Below, in pieces: positions 34,179 through 41,576 of a stretch of 64,000 nucleotides of DNA. Origin of the DNA: Akkermansia muciniphila (GTDB taxonomy: Bacteria > Verrucomicrobiota > Verrucomicrobiia > Verrucomicrobiales > Akkermansiaceae). Location of the stretch: positions 1 to 64,000 of the forward strand of contig CAMDLP010000009.1 in NCBI GenBank assembly GCA_945901795.1, written 5' to 3'. Made by a program: the position numbers and the translations under genes. Position 1 is the stretch's first letter, and the number at the start of each line of letters is the position of its first letter. Below the pieces are notes generated by a model. The model did not search any database. It saw nothing but the letters and a program-made list of their open reading frames with translations, and was not told the DNA's origin.

Positions 34179-35228
34179 ATGGCCGAAGTGATCCAATTCA
34201 ACTGCCCCTCGTGCGGGACGATGCTGCGCCTGCCGCTGGGGATGGCCGCCTGTCAAGGGCCGTGCCCGAACTGCGACCGGGAAATCGTCGCGCCGGATCC
34301 CGCGCGAGGCATCGCCGCCCACGAAGCGGTCGCGGAAATGACGGTCCCGGCAGCGGCCGAGACTCCAGCGTGCGCGAAATCTCGACGAGCGCTCCCGCTT
34401 TTTTCCTGCCTGCTGACAGGAGTTCTGGGTTTCGCACTCGGCTTCATTTCAAATCAGCGATTTGCGGAAGCCCCGCCCGTGATGGCTCCGGCGAAAATCG
34501 AGGAACCAGTAGTTCTAGCGGAGCCGCCGGCACCCACTCCCGAGCCGGTGAAACCCGTGATCGAAAAAACACCGGAGCCACCGGCCAAGGCGTCCGCCGC
34601 GGCGGAAATCTCGTTGCGGGCGTTTCTCGACGCGCCCGACTGGGCGGCCCGCAGCGCTCACGTGCTGTTTCCCGAAAAAGTCCGCGGCGCGATGGAAGCC
34701 CACTCGCGCGAGGTTCCGGACGGACCGACCGCATTCAAATCAATCTCGGTGAAGCACAGCTACATCGACGAGCAAACCGGCAGCACTCTGCTCATCTTCT
34801 ACGTGACCACGGAGAAATTTCCCGCCGGCATTCCGGTCGCGATCAAGGAAACTCCGGGCGGCTGGCTGGTCGATTGGCAATCGTTCGTGGAATTCCGAGA
34901 CCAGCTTTTCCAGAAATTTGTGGACGGGCCAGCCGACCAGACCGGGCGCTTTCATCTGGTCGCCACCACCCCGCCGCCGGAGCGGGCAACGAAGACCGAG
35001 AACGAGCACTTTTTGTCCTTCCTCCTCCAGTCGCCGCTCGACGCGAAGCCGCAACTCGCCTTCGTTAGGAAGTCCTCGGAAATTTTCACCACGTTCCAAT
35101 CCGCCACCAAGGACGGCGGGATTTTCACCCCGGTGCTCGAAGTGGCCAAACGCCAGACCGCCGACGGCAAGAGCTACCTCGAAGTGGTAAAACTGAGTGC
35201 CACCGACTGGCTGCCGCGGGAAAATTAG
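34179..35228 (+). CDS. Zinc-ribbon membrane protein, unknown
   Basis: The 349-residue product has an N-terminal zinc ribbon (C9/C12, C29/C32: CPSCGTMLRL...CPNCDREIV). A membrane helix spans about 71-91, then a Pro/Glu-rich linker, then a C-terminal domain (about 150-349) of alternating helices and strands (LRAFLDAPDWAARSAHVLFPEKV, SYIDEQTGSTLLIFYVTTEKFP). No catalytic residues stand out. The ribbon plus membrane helix plus linker recurs in this phylum, including the kinase at 59.6-62 kb, and suggests the ribbon is cytoplasmic. Function unknown. Confidence 0.7.
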   Translation: MAEVIQFNCPSCGTMLRLPLGMAACQGPCPNCDREIVAPDPARGIAAHEAVAEMTVPAAAETPACAKSRRALPLFSCLLTGVLGFALGFISNQRFAEAPPVMAPAKIEEPVVLAEPPAPTPEPVKPVIEKTPEPPAKASAAAEISLRAFLDAPDWAARSAHVLFPEKVRGAMEAHSREVPDGPTAFKSISVKHSYIDEQTGSTLLIFYVTTEKFPAGIPVAIKETPGGWLVDWQSFVEFRDQLFQKFVDGPADQTGRFHLVATTPPPERATKTENEHFLSFLLQSPLDAKPQLAFVRKSSEIFTTFQSATKDGGIFTPVLEVAKRQTADGKSYLEVVKLSATDWLPREN

Positions 35229-35273
35229 CGCCACGCTTGCAAGGTCGCGCGGATCCGGACCGTTTCATCCGGC

Positions 35274-36569
35274 ATGACCCGCACCGTTTGTCTTCTAACG
35301 ATCGCTCTCGCTCTCCGGCTTTCCGCCCGCGAACTGCCACCGCTGCCCGCCGGTCTAGCGGCCTACGTGCTGGAACCCGCCCCGGAAACCACCTCGCCGC
35401 TGCTCAAGAAGGGCGACCGCCTCGCGATCTGCGGCGACTCGATCACCGAGCAGAAACTCTACTCGGTCCTGCTAGAAACCTACCTGACCGCCTGCCTGCC
35501 GGAACTCGAAATCACCTGCCGCCAATACGGCTGGAGCGGCGAACAAGCCGCTGGATTCCTCCAGCGCATGGAGAACGACGTGCTCCGCTTCAAGCCGACC
35601 ATCGCCACGACTTGTTACGGCATGAACGATTTCCGCTACGTCCCTTATGACGAGGCGATCGCCGCGGAGTTCAGGAAAAACCAGACCGCGGTGATCGACG
35701 CGTTCCAGGAAATCGGCTGCCGCGTGGTGCTCGGTTCCTCGGGCATCATCGACTCGGTGCCGAACTGGGTGAAGTCCGCCAAGGGCACGCAGCAGGATTT
35801 GAATCTCGCCCTCTCGCGCTTCCGCAACATCGGCGTGGAAGTCGCCAGAGCCGAAAACGTCGCCTTCGCGGATCTCTACCGGCCAATGTTGTTAGCCGAT
35901 CACGCGGCGAAGAAGCAACACGGCCCGGATTTCAAGGTCTCCGGCAAGGACGGCGTGCATCCCGGCTGGGCGGGCCAACTCATCATGGCCTACGGATTTT
36001 TCAAAGGCCTCGGCGTCGATGGCGATCTCGGCGCGGTGACTTACGACGAAGCCACCGGCAAAGCCACTGCGGCTAACGGCCACAAAGTCCTCGCCACGGA
36101 AGACGGCAAGATCACGCTGCGCAGCACCCGCCTCCCCTTCTGCCCCGGCCCCGGCGCGACCGACAAGGACGACTCGATCCGCGCGGGCCTCGCCCTGGTG
36201 CCCTTCGACGACGAGTTGAACCGCTTCATGTTCCGCATGGAGTCGCCGAGGGCTGCGAACTACACCGTCACCTGGGGCGACCACACCCGGACTTACACCG
36301 CTGGCCAGTTAGTGCACGGCATCAACCTCGCGAAGGACTTCGACAACAACCCGCTGCTGCCCGCATTCCAAAAAATCCGCGATGCCGTTTCCCAAAAGCA
36401 GGCTTATGAAACCCGCCAGATCAAGACGCTGGCCCACGGCCCGGAAGGCGCGGCGGATCTTGATGCGACCTTCGCGCTCACGGAAAAGGCCCGCGCGCCG
36501 CTGTCAAAAGCCGTCCTCGACGCGAGACAAGCGGCGGAGCACGTGCTCACCGTCGCCGCCGCGCGCTGA
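35274..36569 (+). CDS. SGNH/GDSL-type secreted hydrolase
   Basis: The 431-residue protein has a signal peptide (TRTVCLLTIALALRLSARE). The SGNH blocks are ICGDSITEQK (block I, nucleophile Ser), YGWSGEQAAGF (block II Gly), TCYGMNDFRY (block III Asn) and DGVHPGWAGQ (block V Asp/His). This matches periplasmic or secreted SGNH esterases acting on acyl or acetyl groups of glycans. The C-terminal 150 residues after the hydrolase form another domain. It follows the zinc-ribbon gene by 45 bases in the same direction. Confidence 0.85.
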   Translation: MTRTVCLLTIALALRLSARELPPLPAGLAAYVLEPAPETTSPLLKKGDRLAICGDSITEQKLYSVLLETYLTACLPELEITCRQYGWSGEQAAGFLQRMENDVLRFKPTIATTCYGMNDFRYVPYDEAIAAEFRKNQTAVIDAFQEIGCRVVLGSSGIIDSVPNWVKSAKGTQQDLNLALSRFRNIGVEVARAENVAFADLYRPMLLADHAAKKQHGPDFKVSGKDGVHPGWAGQLIMAYGFFKGLGVDGDLGAVTYDEATGKATAANGHKVLATEDGKITLRSTRLPFCPGPGATDKDDSIRAGLALVPFDDELNRFMFRMESPRAANYTVTWGDHTRTYTAGQLVHGINLAKDFDNNPLLPAFQKIRDAVSQKQAYETRQIKTLAHGPEGAADLDATFALTEKARAPLSKAVLDARQAAEHVLTVAAAR

Positions 36570-36630
36570 AGTCGCCGGTTTGGAAATTTTCGGTCTTTGC
36601 CTGCACCCGGGATTCAGTCAGAAATCCGCC

Positions 36631-38094
36631 ATGCCGATTTTCGAGAAAGCCCGCGAGCTCGCGGTGATCAACTCCGCCGCCGCCGTCATCGGCTGGGACC
36701 AGGAAACCTATCTGCCGCCCGCCGCCGCGAAATACCGGGCGGACCAACTCGCCTGGCTCTCTTCCCGCGCGCACGAACTCGCCACTTCCGATGCTTGGAA
36801 AAAAGACCTCGAAGCTGCGGAAGCCGCAGATGCGGGCGCCGATTTCAAACTCACCGCGAACCTCCGCGAACTGCGCCGCGAGTTCGACCGCGCCACCAAA
36901 CTGACGATGGAACTCGTCGCCCGCGACTCGGTGGCCAGCTCGCTCGCCAAGCACGCGTGGGCGGATGCTCGCGAGCGTTCGGACTTTTCGAGCTTCGCGC
37001 CGCATCTGGAAACCCTGCTCGGAATCGCCCGCGAAAAGGCGGAACTCTGGGGTTACGCGAACGAACCTTACGACGCGCTGCTAGAAGGCTTCGAGCGCGG
37101 CACCAGCACCGCCGCCGTCGCCAACTTGTTCGACGCGATGCGCCCCTCAGTCCGCGAAACCGCGGCCCGCGCAGTGGAGAACTCCGTCGCCCATGCGCCA
37201 AGTTTGCCGGCAGGCCCCTACCCCGTCGCCGCCCAGCAGAGTTTCAACGCCCGCATCGCGGAAGCCATCGGCTTTGATTTCCAAGCGGGCCGCATCGACA
37301 CCACCACCCATCCGTTCTGCACCACGCTCGGCCCGCGTGACGTGCGGCTGACGACGCGCTACATGGAGTCCGATTTCACCTCATCGCTCTTCGGCGTGCT
37401 CCACGAAGCAGGCCACGGACTTTACGAGCAAGGACTGCCCGCCGATGATTTCGGCCTTCCTTCCGGCAGCGCCGTTTCGTTAGGTATCCATGAATCGCAA
37501 TCCCGGCTGTGGGAAAACCACGTCGGCCGCTCGCGGACATTCTGGGAGAAATGGTATCCCACCGCGCAGGAAAGCTTCCCGCAGTTGGCGCGATTTCCGT
37601 TGGAGAAATTCCTGCGCTACCTGTGGCGCGCCGAGTTCTCGCCGATCCGGGTGGAGGCGGACGAGGCGACCTACGACCTGCACATCCTCCTCCGTTTCGA
37701 GCTTGAGCGGCGGATGGTCAGCGGCAGCTTGAAAGTCGCCGACGTGCCCGCCGCGTGGAACGAACTTTTCCGCGACCTGTTCGGATTCGCGCCCAAGGAC
37801 GACAAGCACGGCTGCCTGCAGGACATCCATTGGTCGATGGGCGGGCTCGGCTATTTCGCCACCTACACGCTCGGCAACATCAACTCCGCCCAGCTCTTCG
37901 CCGCCGCGCGAAAAGACACGACCGTCGCCGCCGCGATCGACCGCGCCGACTACCTTTCCCTGCTCGGCTGGCTGAGAAAATCCGTCCACGCCCACGGTGC
38001 CACGCTCGACCCCGCGGAACTCATCCGGCAAGCCACCGGCAGCGCGCCGACGACCGACGCCTACCTCGCCCATCTCAAATCCCGCTACCTCTGA
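36631..38094 (+). CDS. M32 family metallocarboxypeptidase
   Basis: ATG 36631 gives 487 residues, the usual length (the ORF track's longer form overlaps the upstream gene's tail). The zinc site is LHEAGHGLYEQG with HExxH at 258-262. Family motifs AVIGWDQETYLPP near the N-terminus, GIHESQSRLWEN, and the late YLWRAEFSPIRVEADEATYDLHI are present. Thermostable M32 enzymes remove C-terminal residues from peptides. Cytoplasmic, since no signal is present. It ends just before a stretch of gene debris. Confidence 0.92.
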   Translation: MPIFEKARELAVINSAAAVIGWDQETYLPPAAAKYRADQLAWLSSRAHELATSDAWKKDLEAAEAADAGADFKLTANLRELRREFDRATKLTMELVARDSVASSLAKHAWADARERSDFSSFAPHLETLLGIAREKAELWGYANEPYDALLEGFERGTSTAAVANLFDAMRPSVRETAARAVENSVAHAPSLPAGPYPVAAQQSFNARIAEAIGFDFQAGRIDTTTHPFCTTLGPRDVRLTTRYMESDFTSSLFGVLHEAGHGLYEQGLPADDFGLPSGSAVSLGIHESQSRLWENHVGRSRTFWEKWYPTAQESFPQLARFPLEKFLRYLWRAEFSPIRVEADEATYDLHILLRFELERRMVSGSLKVADVPAAWNELFRDLFGFAPKDDKHGCLQDIHWSMGGLGYFATYTLGNINSAQLFAAARKDTTVAAAIDRADYLSLLGWLRKSVHAHGATLDPAELIRQATGSAPTTDAYLAHLKSRYL

Positions 38095-38184
38095 AATCCC
38101 GGTGACGCTGATAATCCCATCTCTAAAATGACGGTTAAAACCCGGCTCCTTGCCTTCAAAACTCCTTTGGCTATCTTCCTAATC

Positions 38185-38508
38185 ATGAGTGCTCAAACAG
38201 CCTTTCAGCGCGGCGTAAGTCCACTACTTCAACTTCTCCCCCCCGGTCGGGAAGACGCGGTTTTGGCCGTGCAAACCGATCAATCAATTCGCGAACGGAT
38301 TGAGGAACTCGCCGCGAAAAATACCGAGGGTAACCTCTCGCCGGAAGAGCGTGAAGAATATACCGGATACGTCAGAGCCACGACGGAAAGATCGAGGTTT
38401 TCGTCAGCTAGAAGTTTCATGCCGCATGCCCCGAAACCGGATAAACGACATCAGCTCGCAGCGCCCGTGCTGCGAATTCGACCGCAGCCAAGACAGCTTC
38501 CCGCGTAA
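38185..38508 (+). pseudogene. Truncated small protein of antitoxin type
   Basis: From ATG 38185 the sequence MSAQTAFQRGVSPLLQLLPPGREDAV...IRERIEELAAKNTEGNLSPEEREEYTGYVRA resembles a family of small acidic proteins whose genes precede HNH or PIN toxins, as I recall them from Planctomycetes and Verrucomicrobiota. After about 38375 the match stops and the frame continues into DNA that on the other strand encodes the start of a DUF5615-like toxin. The real C-terminus is therefore lost. Confidence 0.5.
38385..38420 (-). pseudogene. Start of a DUF5615-like PIN toxin, truncated
   Basis: On the minus strand ATG 38420 overlaps the stop of the DUF433-type frame by ATGA and reads MKLLADENLDLSVV, the highly typical beginning of DUF5615 (Mut7-C/PIN-like) toxins. 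After about 12 codons the similarity ends at the junction with the plus-strand truncated gene. Too short for the ORF track. Confidence 0.55.
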
Positions 38509-38648
38509 GGCGGGGATGTTCCGCGATGATTTGTTCCGATGGTTTCACCAGCACCAAGCCGTTCAAGGATGCATTCCACAGTGATTCGGGTGCCGCCAAT
38601 CACGGGTTTTCCCATCATGACGTTGCTTTTTGATTCGATTAAATTCAT
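38417..38648 (-). pseudogene. DUF433 antitoxin-like gene, frameshifted
   Basis: Frame one from ATG 38648 reads [35 protein letters not shown], the standard DUF433 N-terminus. The C-terminal half lies in another frame: EQIIAEHPRLTREAVLAAVEFAARALRADVVYPV, ending at 38417. A one-base indel near 38545 separates them. DUF433 proteins are the antitoxins that normally precede DUF5615 toxins, and the remains of that toxin follow immediately. The whole module is dead. Confidence 0.7.
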
Positions 38649-38669
38649 ACAGGAAGCCTAGCGATTCGA

Positions 38670-39026
38670 ATGCGTGATTCATGTGCCATTTACCGCCCTG
38701 CGGACAGAGATCCGAAGCCGATTCTTTTCATCGATGGAATCCACTTGCTGCTGGGAGCCGGATCGGCCAGCGGCAGCATGGACGCGGCGAACATCCTCAA
38801 GCACGCGCCGGCCCGTGGCGCGATCCGGGTGAGGAGGCACCTGCGACCCGAGTTGGTGAACCGACTGACGAAGGTGGTGCATTTTAAACCGCTGGAAATG
38901 GATACGGCCCGGGAGATTCTCGGGAAACTGGTGGTGGAGTTGAACGCGAGGCTGGAGAATCTGTCTGTGCCGCGGAAAAAAGAAGATTCAGGCGGCGAGA
39001 CGCCCCCCACACGGTCTCCACCTTGA
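38670..39026 (+). pseudogene. ClpB/ClpA-type AAA+ remnant with internal deletion
   Basis: The 118-codon frame joins two distant pieces of a Hsp100 ATPase. First comes [29 protein letters not shown], the Walker B region of the first AAA module with the catalytic Glu replaced by Gly. Directly after is [30 protein letters not shown], from the end of the second module. The several hundred residues that should lie between are missing. It cannot be a functional disaggregase. It sits 22 bases from the DUF433 remnant and just before tmk. Confidence 0.7.
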
Positions 39027-39057
39027 TTTACATCCAATACCCATCCCTCGATCACAC

Positions 39058-39696
39058 ATGAGCGAACCATCCCTGCCAACTTCACAATCATCCACCGCCA
39101 AACAATCCGGACTCTTCATCGTCATCGAGGGCATCGACGGCACCGGTAAATCCACCCAGGCAAAACGCCTCGGCGAGTGGCTCGCCTCGCAAGGCCGCGA
39201 GGTGGTGCTCAGCCGCGAACCGACCGCCGGACCGTGGGGAAAAAAAGTCCGCGAGTCGGCCGCGACCGGCCGCCTGTCGCCGGAGGAGGAGCTGCAATAT
39301 TTCCTCAACGACCGCCGCCAGCATGTCGAGGAGCTCATCGCGCCATCGCTCGCCGCCGGCAAGGTCGTGATCCTCGACCGCTACTATTTCTCGACGATGG
39401 CCTATCAAGGAGCCCGCGGATTCGACCCGGCGGAAATCCGACGGAAGAACGAGGAGTTCGCACCGGTTCCGGATTTGCTGCTGATCATGGATCTCGATGT
39501 GGACTCCGCACTTGAACGCATCGGCGCGCGCGGCGACACAGCCAACGAGTTTGAAAAACGCGAGAACCTGGAGCGCTGCCGGGAAATTTTCCTCTCGCTC
39601 AAGGACGAGGGTTTCGTCCGGGTGATCGACACCCGCGGCACGCTCGACGAGGTCGCGGCGCGGGTTCGGGAGGCGGTCGGCAGTCACTTGGTTTAG
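39058..39696 (+). CDS. tmk: Thymidylate kinase
   Basis: The 212-residue P-loop kinase has IEGIDGTGKSTQAKRL at residues 22-38, SREPTAGPWGKKVRE (the DR/E-P motif binding dTMP), the lid region RLSPEEELQYFLNDRRQH, and VILDRYYFSTMAYQGARG. It phosphorylates dTMP to dTDP, essential for dTTP supply. Complete and of normal length. It is the only intact core gene between the M32 peptidase and the tRNA-Lys-linked accessory region, surrounded by debris on both sides. Confidence 0.94.
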   Translation: MSEPSLPTSQSSTAKQSGLFIVIEGIDGTGKSTQAKRLGEWLASQGREVVLSREPTAGPWGKKVRESAATGRLSPEEELQYFLNDRRQHVEELIAPSLAAGKVVILDRYYFSTMAYQGARGFDPAEIRRKNEEFAPVPDLLLIMDLDVDSALERIGARGDTANEFEKRENLERCREIFLSLKDEGFVRVIDTRGTLDEVAARVREAVGSHLV

Positions 39697-39766
39697 CGAA
39701 ATCTTCCAATGGCCGGGGAAGCGTGCTAACTTGCTATTCCTCTATTCCCCCAGCCATTAAATACCC

Positions 39767-40025
39767 GGCTCTTCAGCAGAATCTGTGGGTGAACTTTGGC
39801 TCGAGTAGATCTCCAAGTGTATGATATAGAAAGGTTTGTAGAAGATCGAAACTGCGGTAGCCGTAAGCTTTTCTCATGCACAGGTTGATCCGCAGGTTGA
39901 GGCCCTCGACAATTCCGCTGTTATAGAGTTTGCCGGCCTTGAAGTAGTTCATCAGCAGGTCCTCGTGGTTGCGCAGTGTGCCGACAAACTTCTTCATGGG
40001 GGCGAGTTTGCTCCGCATAGCGCGG
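39767..40025 (-). mobile_element. ISL3-family transposase 3' remnant with one IS end
   Basis: The minus-strand frame that ends at 39773 reads KLAPMKKFVGTLRNHEDLLMNYFKAGKLYNSGIVEGLNLRINLCMRKAYGYRSF, the conserved C-terminus of ISL3 (DDE) transposases. GGCTCTTCAGCAGAATCTG at 39767 has the look of an ISL3 terminal inverted repeat. Upstream of about 40025 the frame loses similarity and runs into the phage-like gene on the other strand. Only the 3' quarter of the element is left. Confidence 0.75.
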
Positions 40026-40034
40026 GTGCACCAT

Positions 40035-40208
40035 TTCCTGCCCGATGTCACAAAGCGCGAAGCCGCGTTGATTGAGTTTGAATATGCCACGGAATACCGC
40101 CGCGACCATCCGCTGGTCACGATGCTCGGGACCGAACTCGGGTTGACCGAACTCGGGTTGACCGAAGAGCAAATCGACGGCGCATTCGTAGCGGCCACCA
40201 ACCTGTAA
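40035..40208 (+). pseudogene. C-terminal part of a phage-like structural/hypothetical gene
   Basis: The readable part is TKREAALIEFEYATEYRRDHPLVTMLGTELGLTELGLTEEQIDGAFVAATNL, ending at 40208. A 15-bp tandem duplication (CGAACTCGGGTTGAC twice, 40135-40164) doubles LGLTE. The 5' part is cut by the ISL3 remnant. I recognise the motif only loosely as one found before small holin-like genes in this phylum. It is followed 7 bases later by the next small gene. Confidence 0.4.
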
Positions 40209-40215
40209 TCCAACC

Positions 40216-40410
40216 ATGCGCGCACCGATCAACATCGACCTCGACTACGTCATGAAAGCCTTCGTCGGCATCGCCTCGCCGGTGTTGGGCGTCATCACGT
40301 CATACCAGGAGCAGATCGAATGGCACCTGCGCGTCGCTTCATTGGTCGTCGGTTTGGCGGTCGGTGTCATGTCGCTCGTGAGCATGCTCAAAAAACTTCG
40401 CCGTCGTTGA
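40216..40410 (+). CDS. Small membrane protein, holin-like
   Basis: The 64-residue protein has two hydrophobic helices (about 11-28 VMKAFVGIASPVLGVITSY and 38-58 VASLVVGLAVGVMSLVSML) and ends in a KKLRRR charged tail. Two short helices plus a positively charged C-terminus is the general holin pattern. The gene lies between a truncated phage-like gene and another small gene, with short gaps. Holin function is inference from size, topology and context. Confidence 0.5.
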   Translation: MRAPINIDLDYVMKAFVGIASPVLGVITSYQEQIEWHLRVASLVVGLAVGVMSLVSMLKKLRRR

Positions 40411-40427
40411 CACCACCCCGGTTTACC

Positions 40428-40619
40428 ATGAAAGCACTCAAATACCTCAGCTTCGTCGGAAAAATCGCCGGACTTGTCTCAGCTCTGAACGTCATCCCAT
40501 TCGTGGACCCGAAGGTCGGCGTGATCGTTTTCGCCGCTGCCTCGATCCTCAAGGACGCCGTGAACCGCATCGGTGACCTGCTCGACGACGGTCAGCCCAA
40601 CCAGAGCTTCAAGGCCTGA
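40428..40619 (+). CDS. Small conserved protein of the phage-like cassette
   Basis: The 63-residue protein is MKALKYLSFVGKIAGLVSALNVIPFVDPKVGVIVFAAASILKDAVNRIGDLLDDG..., with two hydrophobic stretches and a polar C-terminus. I recall similar sequences after holin-like genes in Verrucomicrobiota, possibly part of a lysis or tailocin-like cassette. No known domain. It starts 17 bases after the holin-like gene. The cassette has lost its upstream portion to the ISL3 fragment. Confidence 0.5.
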   Translation: MKALKYLSFVGKIAGLVSALNVIPFVDPKVGVIVFAAASILKDAVNRIGDLLDDGQPNQSFKA

Positions 40620-40636
40620 CCGGGACGGCACAATTG

Positions 40637-40706
40637 CTGCTAGGAATTTGCTTTCCCAGTGAAGGCCGTTGAAAGAGCCATTGGCCGGACCGGAGGGCGG
40701 GGAAAA
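40637..40706 (+). repeat. Direct repeat, left copy (about 70 bp)
   Basis: CTGCTAGGAATTTGCTTTCC... with GGCCGTTGAAAGAGCCA in the middle and GGAGGGCGGGGAAA at the end. The second copy, in the same direction, is at 41425-41494. The two differ at a minority of positions but keep the same order of blocks. They enclose the AT-richer gene at 40728-41546. Confidence 0.8.
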
Positions 40707-40727
40707 AATCCGCCCGACTCTAAAAAA

Positions 40728-41546
40728 TTAGCGTAGCTCGAATTCAAGGTTGCGCACATCACGCTCTATTGAATCTAGCTTCCAATCACGCTTTATTGAA
40801 TCTAGCTCCCGATCCCAATCACGTGATCTTTGTGCTTCAAGTGCTTCTTGGTCTGACAGCATCTGCTGCATAGCTCCGGCCTCTTGTGTTTTACCAGCGG
40901 CAAGATAGGCAGCGATATTCATTCTGGTCGCTTCTTTGTGCGCTCTAGAATCATACTCTCCTTCTTCGATAGCCTTTTTTCTTACCTCTACCTGTTTTTT
41001 AATGGTGTGGTAATTCGAATCCAGCGTACGTGGCAGCTGTGGCAATTCCTCGATCCATTTTTTCTTTACATCTTCAGCGGTAACGAGCCTCACCTCAGCC
41101 TTTTGATTCGCTCGCGTGGCTTCTGCGGGAATATCAATCCCCGGTATCTTTCCTTGCAACTGCTGGTCTACACTCTGTGCCATCAGCATAGGCCATTGAG
41201 GGTTTTCAAAAAATTTCGTATCCGTTTTTTGCAAATTGCTATAATCAGCTAAAAACTGTTTATTGAAAGCTGTACCTGCTTTCGCCAAGTCAGGGTATGT
41301 TCTGATTGCCTGAGCTTTCCACTCTTCAACCGTTTTTTGAGCAGAAGCGTGAGCAGTCATAAAAAACAGCCCAGTTAAAGCCAATAGTATGGCAACGCTA
41401 TTTTGAGGGAACCGAAAAATTTGACTGCTAGGAATTCGCTTTTGGGGTGATGGCCGTTGAAAGAGCCAATGGGACGGGCAGGAGGGCGGGGAAATGAGGG
41501 TTGGGGATTTCACTGCTGTTTCTATTTGCGGGAGCCTATCTCTCAA
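40728..41546 (-). CDS. Secreted protein of unknown function, low GC
   Basis: The ORF track gives 272 codons from 41546, but the first 40 are read through the right direct repeat and look non-coding. The signal peptide NSVAILLALTGLFFMTAHASAQ (residues about 49-70) implies a start near 41425 with a non-ATG codon, or the ATG at 41360. The mature protein is helical and charged. It contains a small tandem repeat, LDSIKRDWK/LDSIERDVR, near the C-terminus, coded by a 27-bp DNA duplication. GC content is visibly lower than in neighbours, which suggests transfer. No known domain. Confidence 0.55.
   Translation of the reverse strand: MRDRLPQIETAVKSPTLISPPSCPSHWLFQRPSPQKRIPSSQIFRFPQNSVAILLALTGLFFMTAHASAQKTVEEWKAQAIRTYPDLAKAGTAFNKQFLADYSNLQKTDTKFFENPQWPMLMAQSVDQQLQGKIPGIDIPAEATRANQKAEVRLVTAEDVKKKWIEELPQLPRTLDSNYHTIKKQVEVRKKAIEEGEYDSRAHKEATRMNIAAYLAAGKTQEAGAMQQMLSDQEALEAQRSRDWDRELDSIKRDWKLDSIERDVRNLEFELR
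41425..41494 (+). repeat. Direct repeat, right copy (about 70 bp)
   Basis: CTGCTAGGAATTCGCTTTTG... GGCCGTTGAAAGAGCCA... GGAGGGCGGGGAAA. It is the partner of 40637-40706 and overlaps the 5' region of the enclosed minus-strand gene. Confidence 0.8.
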
Positions 41547-41576
41547 AGCCGCTCGGTCAAGAATTTTTTCATGCCG

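Noticed and set aside
34038-34322. N-terminal extension of dinB in the ORF track
   Set aside because: DinB proteins start at MRKIIHIDMD. The extension overlaps the 5' part of the next, divergent gene.
39759-39775. ATACCCGGCT as attL copy of the tRNA-Lys 3' end
   Set aside because: It matches only about nine bases with a gap and is better explained as target DNA next to the ISL3 terminal repeat GGCTCTTC.
40637-41494. Integron attC sites in the direct repeats
   Set aside because: A GTTGAAA-like core is present, but I could not find the paired R/L box symmetry of attC and no integron integrase is in the window.
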